DNA of 64,000 bases from V1-33 sp964523105 (GTDB lineage: Bacteria; Verrucomicrobiota; Verrucomicrobiia; Verrucomicrobiales; V1-33). Shown here one piece after another: positions 16,355-27,090 of this stretch; within the stretch, counting starts at the first letter, position 1, and the number at the start of each line of letters is the position of its first letter. Both the position numbers and the translations under genes were made by a program. Where the stretch lies: NCBI GenBank assembly GCA_964523105.1, contig CAZFZN010000015.1, forward strand, positions 62,001-126,000, in the 5' to 3' direction. A model generated the notes under the pieces. It worked only from the letters and a program-made list of their open reading frames with translations, did no database searches and was not told where the DNA came from.

Positions 16355-19300
16355 ATGAGTTCCCGAACTTTCTCTCCACTTATCAGTTCCACAGTGTGGC
16401 TGGTGTGCCTCGTCTTTTTCACCAAGATAATGAAGGGCGATGACCTGATGACGGTGACGGGAATCTCACGGTCGGGGAATACCGTGCAGATTGATTTTGT
16501 CTCCAAGCCGGGAGTGACCGGGTTGGTGGTCAAGGGATCGGCGGACCTCGCGGGCTGGCCCGATGACCTGACGGCGCTGAGTTCCATCTCGGAAGTTACT
16601 CCCGGAGTTTACCGGGCGGTGATCGATGTCACGGGCCGGCCCGCCGGGAAGTATTTCGTGCAAATCGGAGGCACCCTGCCGCCGGAGAACAGGGCGCCGA
16701 CGCTGGTGCCGCCGGGAGACCGGGAGATTGCGCCGGGCCAGGCGTTCAGCACCACGCTGTTTGCCACGGATCCGGATGCGGGGGACACCCTGACGTTCAG
16801 CCTGATCAGTGGTCCCGATGGCCTGACGGTGAACGGCGCTTCCGGGCGTCTCGACTGGACTCCTTCCGCGGAAACAAACGGCCCGCACCCCGTCACGGTG
16901 CGCGTCACCGATCCCAAAGGCGCCTCCGACAGCGGCAGTTTCACCATCACCGTCTCTGCGCCCGAAACTTCCCTTCCGCTGCACAGCGCCCCGGTTCTGA
17001 CGGTGCCCGGCAATGCCGCGGTCGTCGCGGGCAGTGACTTCACGGCAACGGCGAGCGCCACCGACACCGACCCAAGCGATACTCTTACTTTCTCTCTCCC
17101 CGCCGCACCGGCCGGCATGACCATCGATGGCGCGACCGGCGCCGTCTCATGGACGCCGGTTGTGGAGAACGTCGGTACGCATGAAGTCACCGTCAAAGTC
17201 ACTGACAGCTTCGGACTCGCCGACGCCGGCACGTTCACCGTCACCGTCACCACGCCCAATCGTGCTCCTGTGGCCGTGGACGATATTTACATAACTCCGA
17301 AAGGCGAGACCACGACGGTGCCCGCGCCAGGCGTGATGACGAATGACTCCGATCCGGACGGCGATGCCATGACCGCCACTCTGGTGGATGATGTGAAACG
17401 AGGCACGCTCAACTTTCGTCCGGACGGATCATTCGATTACCGTCCGGGCAGTCCGGGGATTCAGGCGCGTTACGCCTATGGCTTTCACCGGCTCGGCAAC
17501 GCAAATTACAAACCTATCACTTCCCCCGTCGCGGCGGATCTCAACGGCGACGGAAAGCCGGAGATCATCACGGTCGGCGGGGTCAACTTTGGAATCGGAA
17601 ATACCGGCTGGTTGGTGGCCATGACTTACGATGAGGCGACCCAAACAATGACCCCGCTCTGGTCCTTCCAGGGCGGAGTGGGCAGTCCCATTTCCATTTA
17701 TAACTCTCCGGACCCCGCGGTGGGCGACGTGAATGGCGACGGAAGACCGGAGGTCGTGGTCAATGGTCAGTGCCGCGGCGAAATTCTGATCTTCAGCAAT
17801 ACCGGAGAACTGCTCGTCAATACTCAGGCGGACAAGGGCGTGGGACCGGGCACCCAGGGCGGCGCGGACTGCTTCGTGGGAGGCAGCCACCCGGCACCGG
17901 TCATCGCCGATCTGGACGGTGACGGCGCCGCGGAGATCATTACCCAGTACCGCGGCACCAACCTCCGGGTTTACAATGGTCAGGGTGAAGTGGTGTGGGA
18001 ACGCCCGGCCACGGGAGTGGAAGTGAACAACATCAGCGCCGGCCCGCTGGTGGCGGATGTGGATTTGGATGGGAAACTGAACATCTTTTATGCCGGCATC
18101 CTGTTCGATGCGGATGGCAATACCCTGTGGACGCTTCCCGGGGTCCGCTCGAATTACGGCGACCGTTTTCTCGCGGTGGCGAATCTGGATGACGATCCCT
18201 TTGGGGAGATCGTCATCTCGACGGGACGCAATCCCAACACTCTCCGGGTGATAGAGCACGACGGGACCTGCAAATGGGGCGCGGTGAACAGTAACAATCC
18301 TGTCGCCGAGGGATGCGGCACGCCGAAACCGTTCCCCAATGCCAGCGGCCCGAATCAGAGGGCGCTGCTCATCGCCGATCTGAACAGCGACGGCCTGCCG
18401 GAAATCATCGCCGCCTCCGCCGAGACGACTTACAATCATCTCACAATATTCACCCGGGAGGGAGACATTCTCTGGCAGAAGCAGGTCACCCTCGGAGCCA
18501 ACATCATGGGCAGCTTCGATGTCGCCGCCTTCGATTTCGATGGCGACGGGATCATGGAACTGGTGGTCAGCGGCCGTTACGGCACGACATTCCTGTCGGG
18601 TTTGGATGGCGCGACGCTCTTCGAGATCCCTCACGATGACATTAATCCCGGAGCGGCGGTTTCCGGCGACTCCCTCGATGCCATCGTCGTGGATGTGGAA
18701 AACGATGGCCACGCGGAACTGGTGATCGCCAGCCGCGACAGCAGCCTGACATCTCCCAATGTCGGCGTCTTCGTTTACAAAGACGTGAATGACCGCTGGA
18801 TGCCGACGCGACCGGTTTGGAATCAGTCGAAGTATTCCATCACCAACGTCAACGCCGACAGCACGATTCCGCGAAAGCCCGCCGTCAACTGGCTCACGCC
18901 AGGCCTGAACAACTTCGGCGTGAATATGCCCGCACCGGATGAACCCGGCGGCTTCGACAACTTCACCTATCGCGTCAGCGATGGCGAACTCACCTCCAAT
19001 GAGGCCACGGTAACGCTGGAAATCCGGCGGAAAAACAATCCGCCGGTGATTCTCTCCACGCCGCGCACCGCGACGGTGCCGGATTTCACGTATCGTTATC
19101 AGGTTTATGCCACAGACCCTGATGTCGGCGATGCCGTGACGGTTTCGCTGCAGCGCGGCCCGGCGGGCATGACGCTGGATGCCGGAAATGTCCTGCGCTG
19201 GACTCCGGCGGAAGCGGACCGCGGAGAGCACACCGTCGTGATCGCCGCCGCGGACCGTGAAGACGCCCTGACGGTGCAGACATTTACCCTGCGCGTCATC

Positions 19301-22300
19301 GATCCGCAGCTGGTGCCGGATGTCACCGGCCAGCCGCGCGCGGATGCCCTGACTGCTCTCGATGCCGCGGGCTTCATCGGCGGCCGCATCACACAGGAGG
19401 ATCATCCCACCGTCGCCGCCGGCTCCGTCATCAGTCAGGCTCCGCCGGGCGGTGCCTCAGAACCACCGGGCAGCGCGGTGGCGCTCGTCATCTCCACCGG
19501 CCCCGGCCCGCGCCACACCGACGCCGACGGTGACGGATTCACGCCGTTCCAGGGCGACTGCAATGACGGCAACAATGCCATTCATCCCGGCGCGACGGAT
19601 CTCCCGGGCGACGGGATTGATCAGGACTGCGACGGGATCGACGGAAATCTGGTGCTGGCGTCCATCATCGTCGAGCCTGCCAGTCCCCGCATCCTCACCG
19701 GCCAGAGCATCCCGCTCACGGCCACCGGCATCTTCACCGACGGCACCAGTCAGAACCTGACCTCCGTCGTCACCTGGTCCAGCGGCACACCGCGTTTCAG
19801 CAGCGCCGACGCCGGAAGCTTCGAAGTCACCGCCGTCCGCGGCGCGATCACCGGCCGGACCACGATCACCGTGATCGGTCAAATCACCGATGACGCGCCG
19901 CCCACGGCTGAAATCACCGCACCGTCCGCCAGCGCAACCATCACTGGCCCCGTGGAAGTGCGCGGCACGGCCGCAGATTCCAACTTCCTGAAATACGAAC
20001 TCGCCTATGCCCCCGCGGGCACAGAGGAATTCGCCGTTTTTGCCGCAGCCAGCGATCCGGTGAGCAGCGGCGTGCTCGGAAAGTTCGATCCGACGGTGCT
20101 GCTCAACGATCAGTACACCCTCCGCCTCACCGTTTATGACCGCGGAGGAAATCAAAGCGTCGCCGAAACCACCGTGCTGGTGGACGAGAACATGAAGGTG
20201 GGGAATTTCTCCCTGACATTCACCGACCTTCAGATTCCCCTGTCGGGCTTCCCCATCACCATCAGCCGCACTTACGACAGCCGCGACAAGGGCCGCGGTG
20301 ACTTTGGCATCGGCTGGCGCCTCGGCATTCAGTCGCTGAAATTCCGCACCAACCGTGTCCCCGGCACCGGCTGGAATGTCATCAAATCGGGCCTGGCCTT
20401 TGGCCTTCAGCCCACCGATGCGCACATCGCCGGGCTGACACTGCCCGGCGGGCGCGCCGAGGTCTTCGACATGGTGGTGACGCCACAGGTGTCGCCGCTC
20501 GTGCCGTTCCCGCCGTCCGTGCTCAGGGCGCGCTTTGTTCCCCGCCCCGGCACGCTGGGCCGGCTGGAAAGCCTGGAGAACAACACGCTGTCCATCTTCG
20601 GCACACAGCCCGGTCCCGTGGAATTGCTGGATGACATCACGCTCGCGACCTACAACCCGCAGCGCTATCGCTACACCGCGCCGGACGGCACCGTCATCGT
20701 GATCCACGCCACGGACGGCGTGCAGAGCATCACCGAACCGAACGGCAATACCCTCACGTTCACCCCCGGCGGCATCCTTCACTCGTCCGGCAAGTCCGTG
20801 ACCTTCGCCCGGGATGCGCTCGGCCGCATCACGTCCGTGACCGATCCCATGGGCAGCATCCAGCGCTACACCTACGATGGAAACGGCGACCTCCGCCGTC
20901 ACACCGATGCCGCCGGCCACGTCACGCGCTACGACTACAACCGCAGCCACGGCCTCCTGCGCATCACGGACCCGCTGAACCGCACCGTCGCCCGCAATGA
21001 ATACGACGACAGCGGCCGCCTCATCCGCACCACCAATGCCGACGGCCGCGTCATCAATTTCACGCACGACCTGAACACGCGCCAGGAAGTCATCACCGAC
21101 GCCGGCGGCCAAACCACCGTCATGGAATACGACGAGTGCGGCAACGTGGTCCGCGTCACCGACGCTCTCGGCGGAATCACGACGAACACCTACGACGCCG
21201 CCGGCAATCAGCTCACCACCACCAATCCGGAAGGCGAAACCACGACGCGCACGTTCGACAGCCGCCGCAATCTTCTGACGGAAACGAATGCCCTCGGAGA
21301 AACCACGGCACTCACCTACAACGCGCAGGATAAAGTCACCTCCCGCACCGATCCGCTCGGGCGTGTGACCCGCTTTGCATACACCGCGACCGGCAAGCTG
21401 GAGAAAGTCACCGACGCCCTGGGCGTCGTCACGCAGCAGAACAGCTACGACGCCAAAGGGAATCTTATCGCCCGCACGGATGCGAGGGGCTTTACCACGC
21501 AGTCCGAATACGACGCCAGCGGCAACCAAACGGCGGAGATTGACGCCAGCGGCGCACGCAGTACGACGAAGTACAACGGGCGGGGCGATCTCGTCGAAGA
21601 AACAGATCGCAGAGGCACCACGGTGCTCACTGAAGTCGATGCCCGCGGTTACTTCACTAAAAAAACCGATCCGCTCGGCAACGTCAGCCGCTTCACGTTC
21701 AATGCGGTCGGCGTGATGTCGGATGTCACCGATGCGATGGGCAATGTGAGCCGTCAGGAGGTGGATGCGACAGGCAAGGATATTTCGATTACCGACCCCA
21801 CAAACTACCGTCGGGCCAAGACTTATGACATCCGGGGCAATGTGACAGGCACGCCCAACACCGCCGGCCAAACTCTCCTGCACGAGTACGATGAACTGTC
21901 CCGCCGCGTGAAGACCATCCAACCGGACGGTGGAGCCGACCAGCAGTTCTACGACAAAGTCGGACGCGTGGTCCGCACCGTCGATGCCCGCGGAAATGAG
22001 ACGGTGATGGAGTATGACGATGCCGGCCGAAATACGAAAATCACTGACGCGCTCGGCCACAGCACACAGTTTGCCTACGACGCGGCGGGCAATCTCATCC
22101 GGCAGACCGATGCCAAAGGAAACGTCTTCCAGTTTGAATACGACGCGCTGGACCGCCGCATCCGCACAGTATTTCCGGATGGCACCGCAACGCAGACGGC
22201 CTACGATGCCGCCGGTAATGTCGTCAGCGAAACCGACGCCGCCGGCCGCACCACGACTTATGCCTACGATGCCAACGGACGGCTGGTGTCGGTGACGGAC

Positions 22301-24616
22301 GCTCTGGGTGGAATCAGCCGCCTGGAGTACGACGCCGAGGACAATCTCCTGACGCAGACCGATGCCAACGGAAATGCCACCCGCTTTGCCTACGATGCCA
22401 ACGGCCGCCGCATTCGCAAAACCTATCCGGATGGAACGACTGAAAATCAGAGCTACGACACCGGCGGACGCGTCGCCAGCGTCACCGACGCCGCCGGGCG
22501 CGTCACCGTCATGGAATACGACGCCAATGGCCGTCCCCTCCGCAAAACTTTTCCCGACGGAACCGTGGAATCGTTCACCTACTCCCCGGCGGGACAGTTG
22601 CTCACCGCCACCAATGCCGGCGGGACGCTGCAGTACGGCTATGACGCCAACGGCCGGCTGACTCAGGTGACCAACCCGGACGGGACCACCCTCGCCTATA
22701 CTTATGACTTTAACGACAACCGCACTGCCGTCACCACGAAGCTGCCCGGCGGCGCGCCGCGGCTCACGGCCTACACCTATGACGCGCTGAACCGCATCGA
22801 CACCGTCACCGATCCCGAGGGGGCCGTCACCCGTTACGCCTATGACGAAATCGGAAATCTCGCGTCGGTCACCTATCCAAATGGCGTCGTCTCCACTTAT
22901 ACCTATAATTCCCTCAGCCGGCTGACCGAACTCGTCCACACAAAGGGCGCCACCGTTCTCGCCGGCTATCTCTACGTCGTGAATGCCGTCGGGGATCGCA
23001 CCAAAGTGACGGCTGCCGACGGATCCTTCGTCGAGTATGATTACGACGTCCTCCGCCGGCTCACCCGCGAAAGCCACTTCACCGCTGCGGGCACGAAACA
23101 GGCTGAGTGGCGTTATACTTACGATGTCGTCGGCAATCGCCGCACCCTGTTCGACCTGGCTGGCCAGTCAACGAACTACACTTACGACGCCGCCGACAAA
23201 CTCCTCAGCGCCGGGTCTACCGCCTTCGCCTACGATGCGAGCGGCAATCTCATCGCGCGGAACTCACCCGCCGGCAATGCGACCTACGCCTTCAATCCGC
23301 AGAATGAACTGACCGGCGTAAATGCCCCGGGAGGCAACGCAGCCTTCGCCTACGATGCGCGCGGCGAACGCATCCGCAGCAACGGGCCGTCCGGTGATCT
23401 GCGCCATCTGGTGGACACCGAAAACCCCACCGGCGTCTCCCAGGTGCTGGCCGACTACGACGCCAGCGGAGCGCCCCTCGCCGAATACACCTACGGCTAC
23501 GAACTGCTCGGCCAGCGCCGTGGCGGAGCCGCCCACTTCCACCACCGCGACGGCAGCCGCAACGTTCGGCTCCTCAGCGACTCCGCCGGCAACGCCTCAG
23601 ATACCTACGTCTATAACGCCTTCGGCGAACGCCTCAGCCGCACCGGCACCACCCCCAACCCCTACCAGTTCGCCGGCGACCGCTACGGCGAACTCGAAGG
23701 ACTGACCTTCCTCCGCGCACGCTACTACGACCCCTCCACCGGCCGCTTCATCAGCAAGGATCCGTTTGAAGGCGTGCTCCGCGATCCGGTCTCGCTGCAC
23801 CGGTATCTGTACGCCGGTGCCAATCCAGTGGTTTATTCAGACCCTGCAGGGATGTCTTTTACAGTTACAGAGATCGTTGTGGTTCAGGCAGTCATCGCAG
23901 TAGCTTTTTCGCTCATTGGCGATGGGATTGCCGGAACGAGTTACCAGGCCGCCTTGGTCAACGCAGGCATTGCAGCGACTTTTTCCGTCGTCGGGGGCGC
24001 TGCGGTAGGAAAGCTCTTCGCTCCATATATATCAAAAGTTGCCTCCGCCGCGGCAACCACCTTCGTCCAAAAGGCCTCATTTATCTTCAGTCTAGTTGTA
24101 TCGCGGGCGGTGGTCAATTCGATGCTGTCAGTTGCTGAAGCGGCCACCACTCAACTGTTTGGCACTACCAGCGGCCAACTGACACGGGAGAACTTCCGCA
24201 GAATTCTGCTCATCAATCTTGTTGCCGAGGGGGTCACGCTCGGCCTAATCCCCATTAAGTTTGGTGAGAAGCATGTGGACGAAGCCACTATGATATATAG
24301 CCGGTTCAAAGATAGTCTTCCCGAACGACGCAATGGAAGACCGACGGCGGCTGCAAGGAAGTTATTAAATGGCTTCGCTACATCAGGACTAAGCCTGCCT
24401 GCATTTCTGAAATCGAGGTTGGCGAGTCCAGTTGCTCAACAGGCGTTGGAGCAGATGGCTCAGGAGGGTGAGTCCGTGCTGGTCAGGGCAGCCGTCAGCC
24501 GGGGTGTCGGAGCCGTTGCGTTAGACCGCAATCAACGGGTTGAGGGAGTCATTGGGCTTGTCAAGTCGCTCGCGGATAAAGTGATCTCGATCGCGATGCC
24601 CAATGCGTTCAATTGA
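16355..24616 (+). CDS. Giant RHS/YD-repeat protein with a polymorphic-toxin-like tip
   Basis: A 2753-residue secreted protein. Approximate domain order: export signal (1-30); two He_PIG Ig-like domains (112-300); first half of a VCBS/cadherin-like domain (302-368); FG-GAP propeller (383-850) with repeated DxNGDGxPE loops; second half of the cadherin-like domain (867-891); a third He_PIG (894-982); PASTA-like domain (986-1050); MopE-type metal-binding motif DCNDGNNAIHPGA (within 1052-1099); Big2 Ig domain (1102-1172); RHS N-terminal module (1279-1450); about 30 YD repeats (1450-2430); RHS core end with FLRARYYDPSTGRFISKDP. After NPVVYSDPAG (DNA 23850) the 254-residue tip has hydrophobic helices, then a soluble domain I do not recognise. 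The tip DNA is AT-richer. No immunity gene is evident downstream. Confidence 0.85.
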   Translation: MSSRTFSPLISSTVWLVCLVFFTKIMKGDDLMTVTGISRSGNTVQIDFVSKPGVTGLVVKGSADLAGWPDDLTALSSISEVTPGVYRAVIDVTGRPAGKYFVQIGGTLPPENRAPTLVPPGDREIAPGQAFSTTLFATDPDAGDTLTFSLISGPDGLTVNGASGRLDWTPSAETNGPHPVTVRVTDPKGASDSGSFTITVSAPETSLPLHSAPVLTVPGNAAVVAGSDFTATASATDTDPSDTLTFSLPAAPAGMTIDGATGAVSWTPVVENVGTHEVTVKVTDSFGLADAGTFTVTVTTPNRAPVAVDDIYITPKGETTTVPAPGVMTNDSDPDGDAMTATLVDDVKRGTLNFRPDGSFDYRPGSPGIQARYAYGFHRLGNANYKPITSPVAADLNGDGKPEIITVGGVNFGIGNTGWLVAMTYDEATQTMTPLWSFQGGVGSPISIYNSPDPAVGDVNGDGRPEVVVNGQCRGEILIFSNTGELLVNTQADKGVGPGTQGGADCFVGGSHPAPVIADLDGDGAAEIITQYRGTNLRVYNGQGEVVWERPATGVEVNNISAGPLVADVDLDGKLNIFYAGILFDADGNTLWTLPGVRSNYGDRFLAVANLDDDPFGEIVISTGRNPNTLRVIEHDGTCKWGAVNSNNPVAEGCGTPKPFPNASGPNQRALLIADLNSDGLPEIIAASAETTYNHLTIFTREGDILWQKQVTLGANIMGSFDVAAFDFDGDGIMELVVSGRYGTTFLSGLDGATLFEIPHDDINPGAAVSGDSLDAIVVDVENDGHAELVIASRDSSLTSPNVGVFVYKDVNDRWMPTRPVWNQSKYSITNVNADSTIPRKPAVNWLTPGLNNFGVNMPAPDEPGGFDNFTYRVSDGELTSNEATVTLEIRRKNNPPVILSTPRTATVPDFTYRYQVYATDPDVGDAVTVSLQRGPAGMTLDAGNVLRWTPAEADRGEHTVVIAAADREDALTVQTFTLRVIDPQLVPDVTGQPRADALTALDAAGFIGGRITQEDHPTVAAGSVISQAPPGGASEPPGSAVALVISTGPGPRHTDADGDGFTPFQGDCNDGNNAIHPGATDLPGDGIDQDCDGIDGNLVLASIIVEPASPRILTGQSIPLTATGIFTDGTSQNLTSVVTWSSGTPRFSSADAGSFEVTAVRGAITGRTTITVIGQITDDAPPTAEITAPSASATITGPVEVRGTAADSNFLKYELAYAPAGTEEFAVFAAASDPVSSGVLGKFDPTVLLNDQYTLRLTVYDRGGNQSVAETTVLVDENMKVGNFSLTFTDLQIPLSGFPITISRTYDSRDKGRGDFGIGWRLGIQSLKFRTNRVPGTGWNVIKSGLAFGLQPTDAHIAGLTLPGGRAEVFDMVVTPQVSPLVPFPPSVLRARFVPRPGTLGRLESLENNTLSIFGTQPGPVELLDDITLATYNPQRYRYTAPDGTVIVIHATDGVQSITEPNGNTLTFTPGGILHSSGKSVTFARDALGRITSVTDPMGSIQRYTYDGNGDLRRHTDAAGHVTRYDYNRSHGLLRITDPLNRTVARNEYDDSGRLIRTTNADGRVINFTHDLNTRQEVITDAGGQTTVMEYDECGNVVRVTDALGGITTNTYDAAGNQLTTTNPEGETTTRTFDSRRNLLTETNALGETTALTYNAQDKVTSRTDPLGRVTRFAYTATGKLEKVTDALGVVTQQNSYDAKGNLIARTDARGFTTQSEYDASGNQTAEIDASGARSTTKYNGRGDLVEETDRRGTTVLTEVDARGYFTKKTDPLGNVSRFTFNAVGVMSDVTDAMGNVSRQEVDATGKDISITDPTNYRRAKTYDIRGNVTGTPNTAGQTLLHEYDELSRRVKTIQPDGGADQQFYDKVGRVVRTVDARGNETVMEYDDAGRNTKITDALGHSTQFAYDAAGNLIRQTDAKGNVFQFEYDALDRRIRTVFPDGTATQTAYDAAGNVVSETDAAGRTTTYAYDANGRLVSVTDALGGISRLEYDAEDNLLTQTDANGNATRFAYDANGRRIRKTYPDGTTENQSYDTGGRVASVTDAAGRVTVMEYDANGRPLRKTFPDGTVESFTYSPAGQLLTATNAGGTLQYGYDANGRLTQVTNPDGTTLAYTYDFNDNRTAVTTKLPGGAPRLTAYTYDALNRIDTVTDPEGAVTRYAYDEIGNLASVTYPNGVVSTYTYNSLSRLTELVHTKGATVLAGYLYVVNAVGDRTKVTAADGSFVEYDYDVLRRLTRESHFTAAGTKQAEWRYTYDVVGNRRTLFDLAGQSTNYTYDAADKLLSAGSTAFAYDASGNLIARNSPAGNATYAFNPQNELTGVNAPGGNAAFAYDARGERIRSNGPSGDLRHLVDTENPTGVSQVLADYDASGAPLAEYTYGYELLGQRRGGAAHFHHRDGSRNVRLLSDSAGNASDTYVYNAFGERLSRTGTTPNPYQFAGDRYGELEGLTFLRARYYDPSTGRFISKDPFEGVLRDPVSLHRYLYAGANPVVYSDPAGMSFTVTEIVVVQAVIAVAFSLIGDGIAGTSYQAALVNAGIAATFSVVGGAAVGKLFAPYISKVASAAATTFVQKASFIFSLVVSRAVVNSMLSVAEAATTQLFGTTSGQLTRENFRRILLINLVAEGVTLGLIPIKFGEKHVDEATMIYSRFKDSLPERRNGRPTAAARKLLNGFATSGLSLPAFLKSRLASPVAQQALEQMAQEGESVLVRAAVSRGVGAVALDRNQRVEGVIGLVKSLADKVISIAMPNAFN

Positions 24617-24730
24617 CGAAAATGAATCGTCGAAAGGCTATTTCGGATAGGGACGCATCGGTGCTTGGCACCGGATGCTTGTTTTTCCTAACCACAGACC
24701 GGCGCCGGCGAGCGGTAAAGCAGAACGCAG

Positions 24731-24799
24731 CTTGCCGGAGGCAAGGCTGTCTGGCAATGATGCCGACGAAATCGATCTCACCGCCCTCGCCCGGAGGGC
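24731..24799. repeat. Two palindromes in the gap after the RHS gene
   Basis: The 299 bp between the RHS gene and the next gene contain no convincing reading frame. They hold CTTGCC-GGA-GGCAAG (24731-24745), extendable with a one-base bulge, and GCCCTC-GCCCG-GAGGGC (24783-24799). Neither has a T-tract. The GGA loop matches the REP-like palindromes elsewhere in the window. Confidence 0.4.
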
Positions 24800-24915
24800 T
24801 CGTCGCCTTTACATAACGCAACAGCCTAGCCCCCCCGCTCCCGTGCTCTTTCTGTGAAATATCTGACAGGAAAGGGTAAGGAACAGACGGGGCCACGCTT
24901 CCCTCCACACCTGAC

Positions 24916-27090
24916 ATGAAACTACTCCCTCTCGCCGTCCTCCTTCCACTCCCGTTCACTGCCGTCCGCGCCGCGGAGACCATCTTCTACAGAGAAGTTG
25001 GTCCCGGCACTCCCTTTCACGGAATGACCAGCGAGGACTTCTACGCGCCGGTTCTTGCCGACATGGACGGGGATGGCGATGCCGACCTGCTGTTCGCGAC
25101 TTCGGATGATGACAATGACAACGAGTGGCTGGAGTTCTTCCGCAACACCGGCACGGCCGCGACTCCGGTTTTCACGGCGGAATCCTGGGCCGCACTGGGA
25201 AGCGTCATCGTGCAGACCGGCGATCACCTTTGTGTGGCGGATCTGGATGCGGATGGCGACAACGACATTTCCGTCATCTCGTCGGGCGGCATGATGAGTT
25301 ATTATCGCAACACCGGCACGGCTGCGGCACCGGTCTTCACGCTGCAAGCCGGCGCGGCCAGTCCGTTCCCCGCTGGTGGCGTGGGTGCCAGTTCGCCGCG
25401 GATTACCGCCGGGGATGTGGATGCCGACGGAGATATAGACATGGTCATTTCCGACAACGGCGTGGGCAATCTCGCCTTGCTGCGGAATACGGGCACGTCC
25501 GCGGTTCCCGCGTTTCTCAGACAGGATATTCCGCCTTTCTCAGACATCACCTCCGAAGACGACGCCTTCCTCTCCCCGGCGCTGACCGACAGCGACGGTG
25601 ATGGCGACCTCGATCTCGTCGTGGGCCTGGATGATGACGCGCCGACCGGTGAGCGCATCGCGTTCTACCGCAATACGGGCACGGCAGCCGCGCCCGCCTA
25701 CACGCTCGACCCCGCGCCGCTGCCGTACCGTCAGGCGGGCGGCACGGTGCGGCCCACCGTGGCCGATCTCAATGCCGACGGGCATCCTGACCTGCTCTGC
25801 GGCATCTTTGAATCCCGGCCTCTCCTGATGCGCGGCGCGCCGCCGCAGCCGGCGCGCTACACAGAACTAACCGGTGCCGCGCATCCGGTGCCCTCCGCTT
25901 CGCTGCGTGCCGAATCCGGCACTGCGGACCTCGACAACGACGGCGACGAAGATCTCGCCGTGAGCGATGGCGGGGCCAGGAATCTCCTCTTCCTGCGCAA
26001 TACCGGCACGGATACGGCCCCGGCGTGGACCGCATGGGGCGGAGCCTCACCTGCCCCCGCCGTCAGCGGCGTGCGCCACATCCGTTTCGCCGACCTCGAT
26101 GCCGACGACGATCACGATCTCATCCTCCAGTCAGCCACCGGCCTTCGTTATTTCCGCAACAACGGCACCGCCGCCGATCCTGTCTTTGCTGAACTCACCG
26201 GCGCGAACAACCCCTTCGCCGCCGTGCCTTCCGGCAACTCGCCGGCCCTCGCGGATATTGACGGCGACGCCGATCTCGATCTCGCCACCGGCTACCTTTA
26301 TTATGAAAATACCGGCACGCGTTTCGCCGCCGTCTTCACTCAGCGCACCGGCGCGGCCAATCCCATGCCGGACCTGTTATGGACCAGCGTTTCCTCTCCG
26401 GAACTCGCCGACCTCGACGGCGACGGCGATGCCGATCTGATCGTCGCGGACGGCGGCGACCTGCTTTACTACGAAAACACCGGAGGCAGTCCACTCTTCA
26501 TACACCGCACCGGACCCTCCTCACCCTTTGCCGCTTTCAATGGGGCTTCCAGCATCACCGGCATTCGCGTCGGAGAATGGAAAGACGGCGCGCCCACCGA
26601 CCTCATGTTCACCGTGGTCAATGGTCCCGCGCCCGTTGGCATTCGGTTCTTCACCGGCGTGCGCCCGCCCGGGCTCTCTTATGTGGAGTGGGCTGTCATG
26701 AACTTCGGCTCACCTCCTCCCCCCCTGAATCCGACCAATTTCGCTGCGCTCCCCGTTGCCGACCCTGACGGTGATGGTCACCAGAACCTTGTCGAGTACG
26801 CGCTCGATACCGATCCCACACAAACCAGCGAACTTCCCTGCACCGCCGCCCGCACCCCTGAAGGCCTCCTGCAGGTTCAAGTCAACGTGCGCTCCGGCGA
26901 TCCGGAACTGCAGGCGCTCCACGCTTTCGGACAGAGCGGGACCAACCTCACCAACTGGAGCGGCAACTACACCCCGGAAGTCAGCGATCCGGTCCCAGGC
27001 GACGGGTTCGTGCGCTGGACCTTCACGGATGAACCGCCGCCCGGCGAAAACCCGCGCCGGTTTCTCCGTGCCGTATTTGAGGTGAACTGA
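24916..27090 (+). CDS. Secreted FG-GAP/VCBS-repeat protein
   Basis: A 724-residue protein. The signal peptide is MKLLPLAVLLPLPFTAVRA. Some ten FG-GAP/VCBS-type repeats follow, each with a calcium-loop motif such as DMDGDGDADLLF or DLDADGDNDISV and the phrase FFRNTGTAATPVF; together they would form one or two beta-propellers. The C-terminal 130 residues (DPDGDGHQNLVEYALDTDP onward) form the bacterial domain that often ends verrucomicrobial exported proteins. No enzymatic motif is visible. Probably a surface or extracellular binding protein. Confidence 0.75.
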   Translation: MKLLPLAVLLPLPFTAVRAAETIFYREVGPGTPFHGMTSEDFYAPVLADMDGDGDADLLFATSDDDNDNEWLEFFRNTGTAATPVFTAESWAALGSVIVQTGDHLCVADLDADGDNDISVISSGGMMSYYRNTGTAAAPVFTLQAGAASPFPAGGVGASSPRITAGDVDADGDIDMVISDNGVGNLALLRNTGTSAVPAFLRQDIPPFSDITSEDDAFLSPALTDSDGDGDLDLVVGLDDDAPTGERIAFYRNTGTAAAPAYTLDPAPLPYRQAGGTVRPTVADLNADGHPDLLCGIFESRPLLMRGAPPQPARYTELTGAAHPVPSASLRAESGTADLDNDGDEDLAVSDGGARNLLFLRNTGTDTAPAWTAWGGASPAPAVSGVRHIRFADLDADDDHDLILQSATGLRYFRNNGTAADPVFAELTGANNPFAAVPSGNSPALADIDGDADLDLATGYLYYENTGTRFAAVFTQRTGAANPMPDLLWTSVSSPELADLDGDGDADLIVADGGDLLYYENTGGSPLFIHRTGPSSPFAAFNGASSITGIRVGEWKDGAPTDLMFTVVNGPAPVGIRFFTGVRPPGLSYVEWAVMNFGSPPPPLNPTNFAALPVADPDGDGHQNLVEYALDTDPTQTSELPCTAARTPEGLLQVQVNVRSGDPELQALHAFGQSGTNLTNWSGNYTPEVSDPVPGDGFVRWTFTDEPPPGENPRRFLRAVFEVN

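Noticed and set aside
19457..23077. A 1206-codon minus-strand frame opposite the RHS gene
   Set aside because: The plus strand encodes regular YD repeats; the minus product is a low-complexity shadow of that repeat.
20700..23700. Periodic DNA in the RHS gene as a possible CRISPR or satellite array
   Set aside because: The period is irregular and follows translated YD repeats; there are no constant repeats with unique spacers.
24613..24816. A 67-codon plus-strand frame after the RHS gene as an immunity gene
   Set aside because: It overlaps the RHS stop, is Arg-rich without fold-like pattern, and runs through the palindromic repeats.
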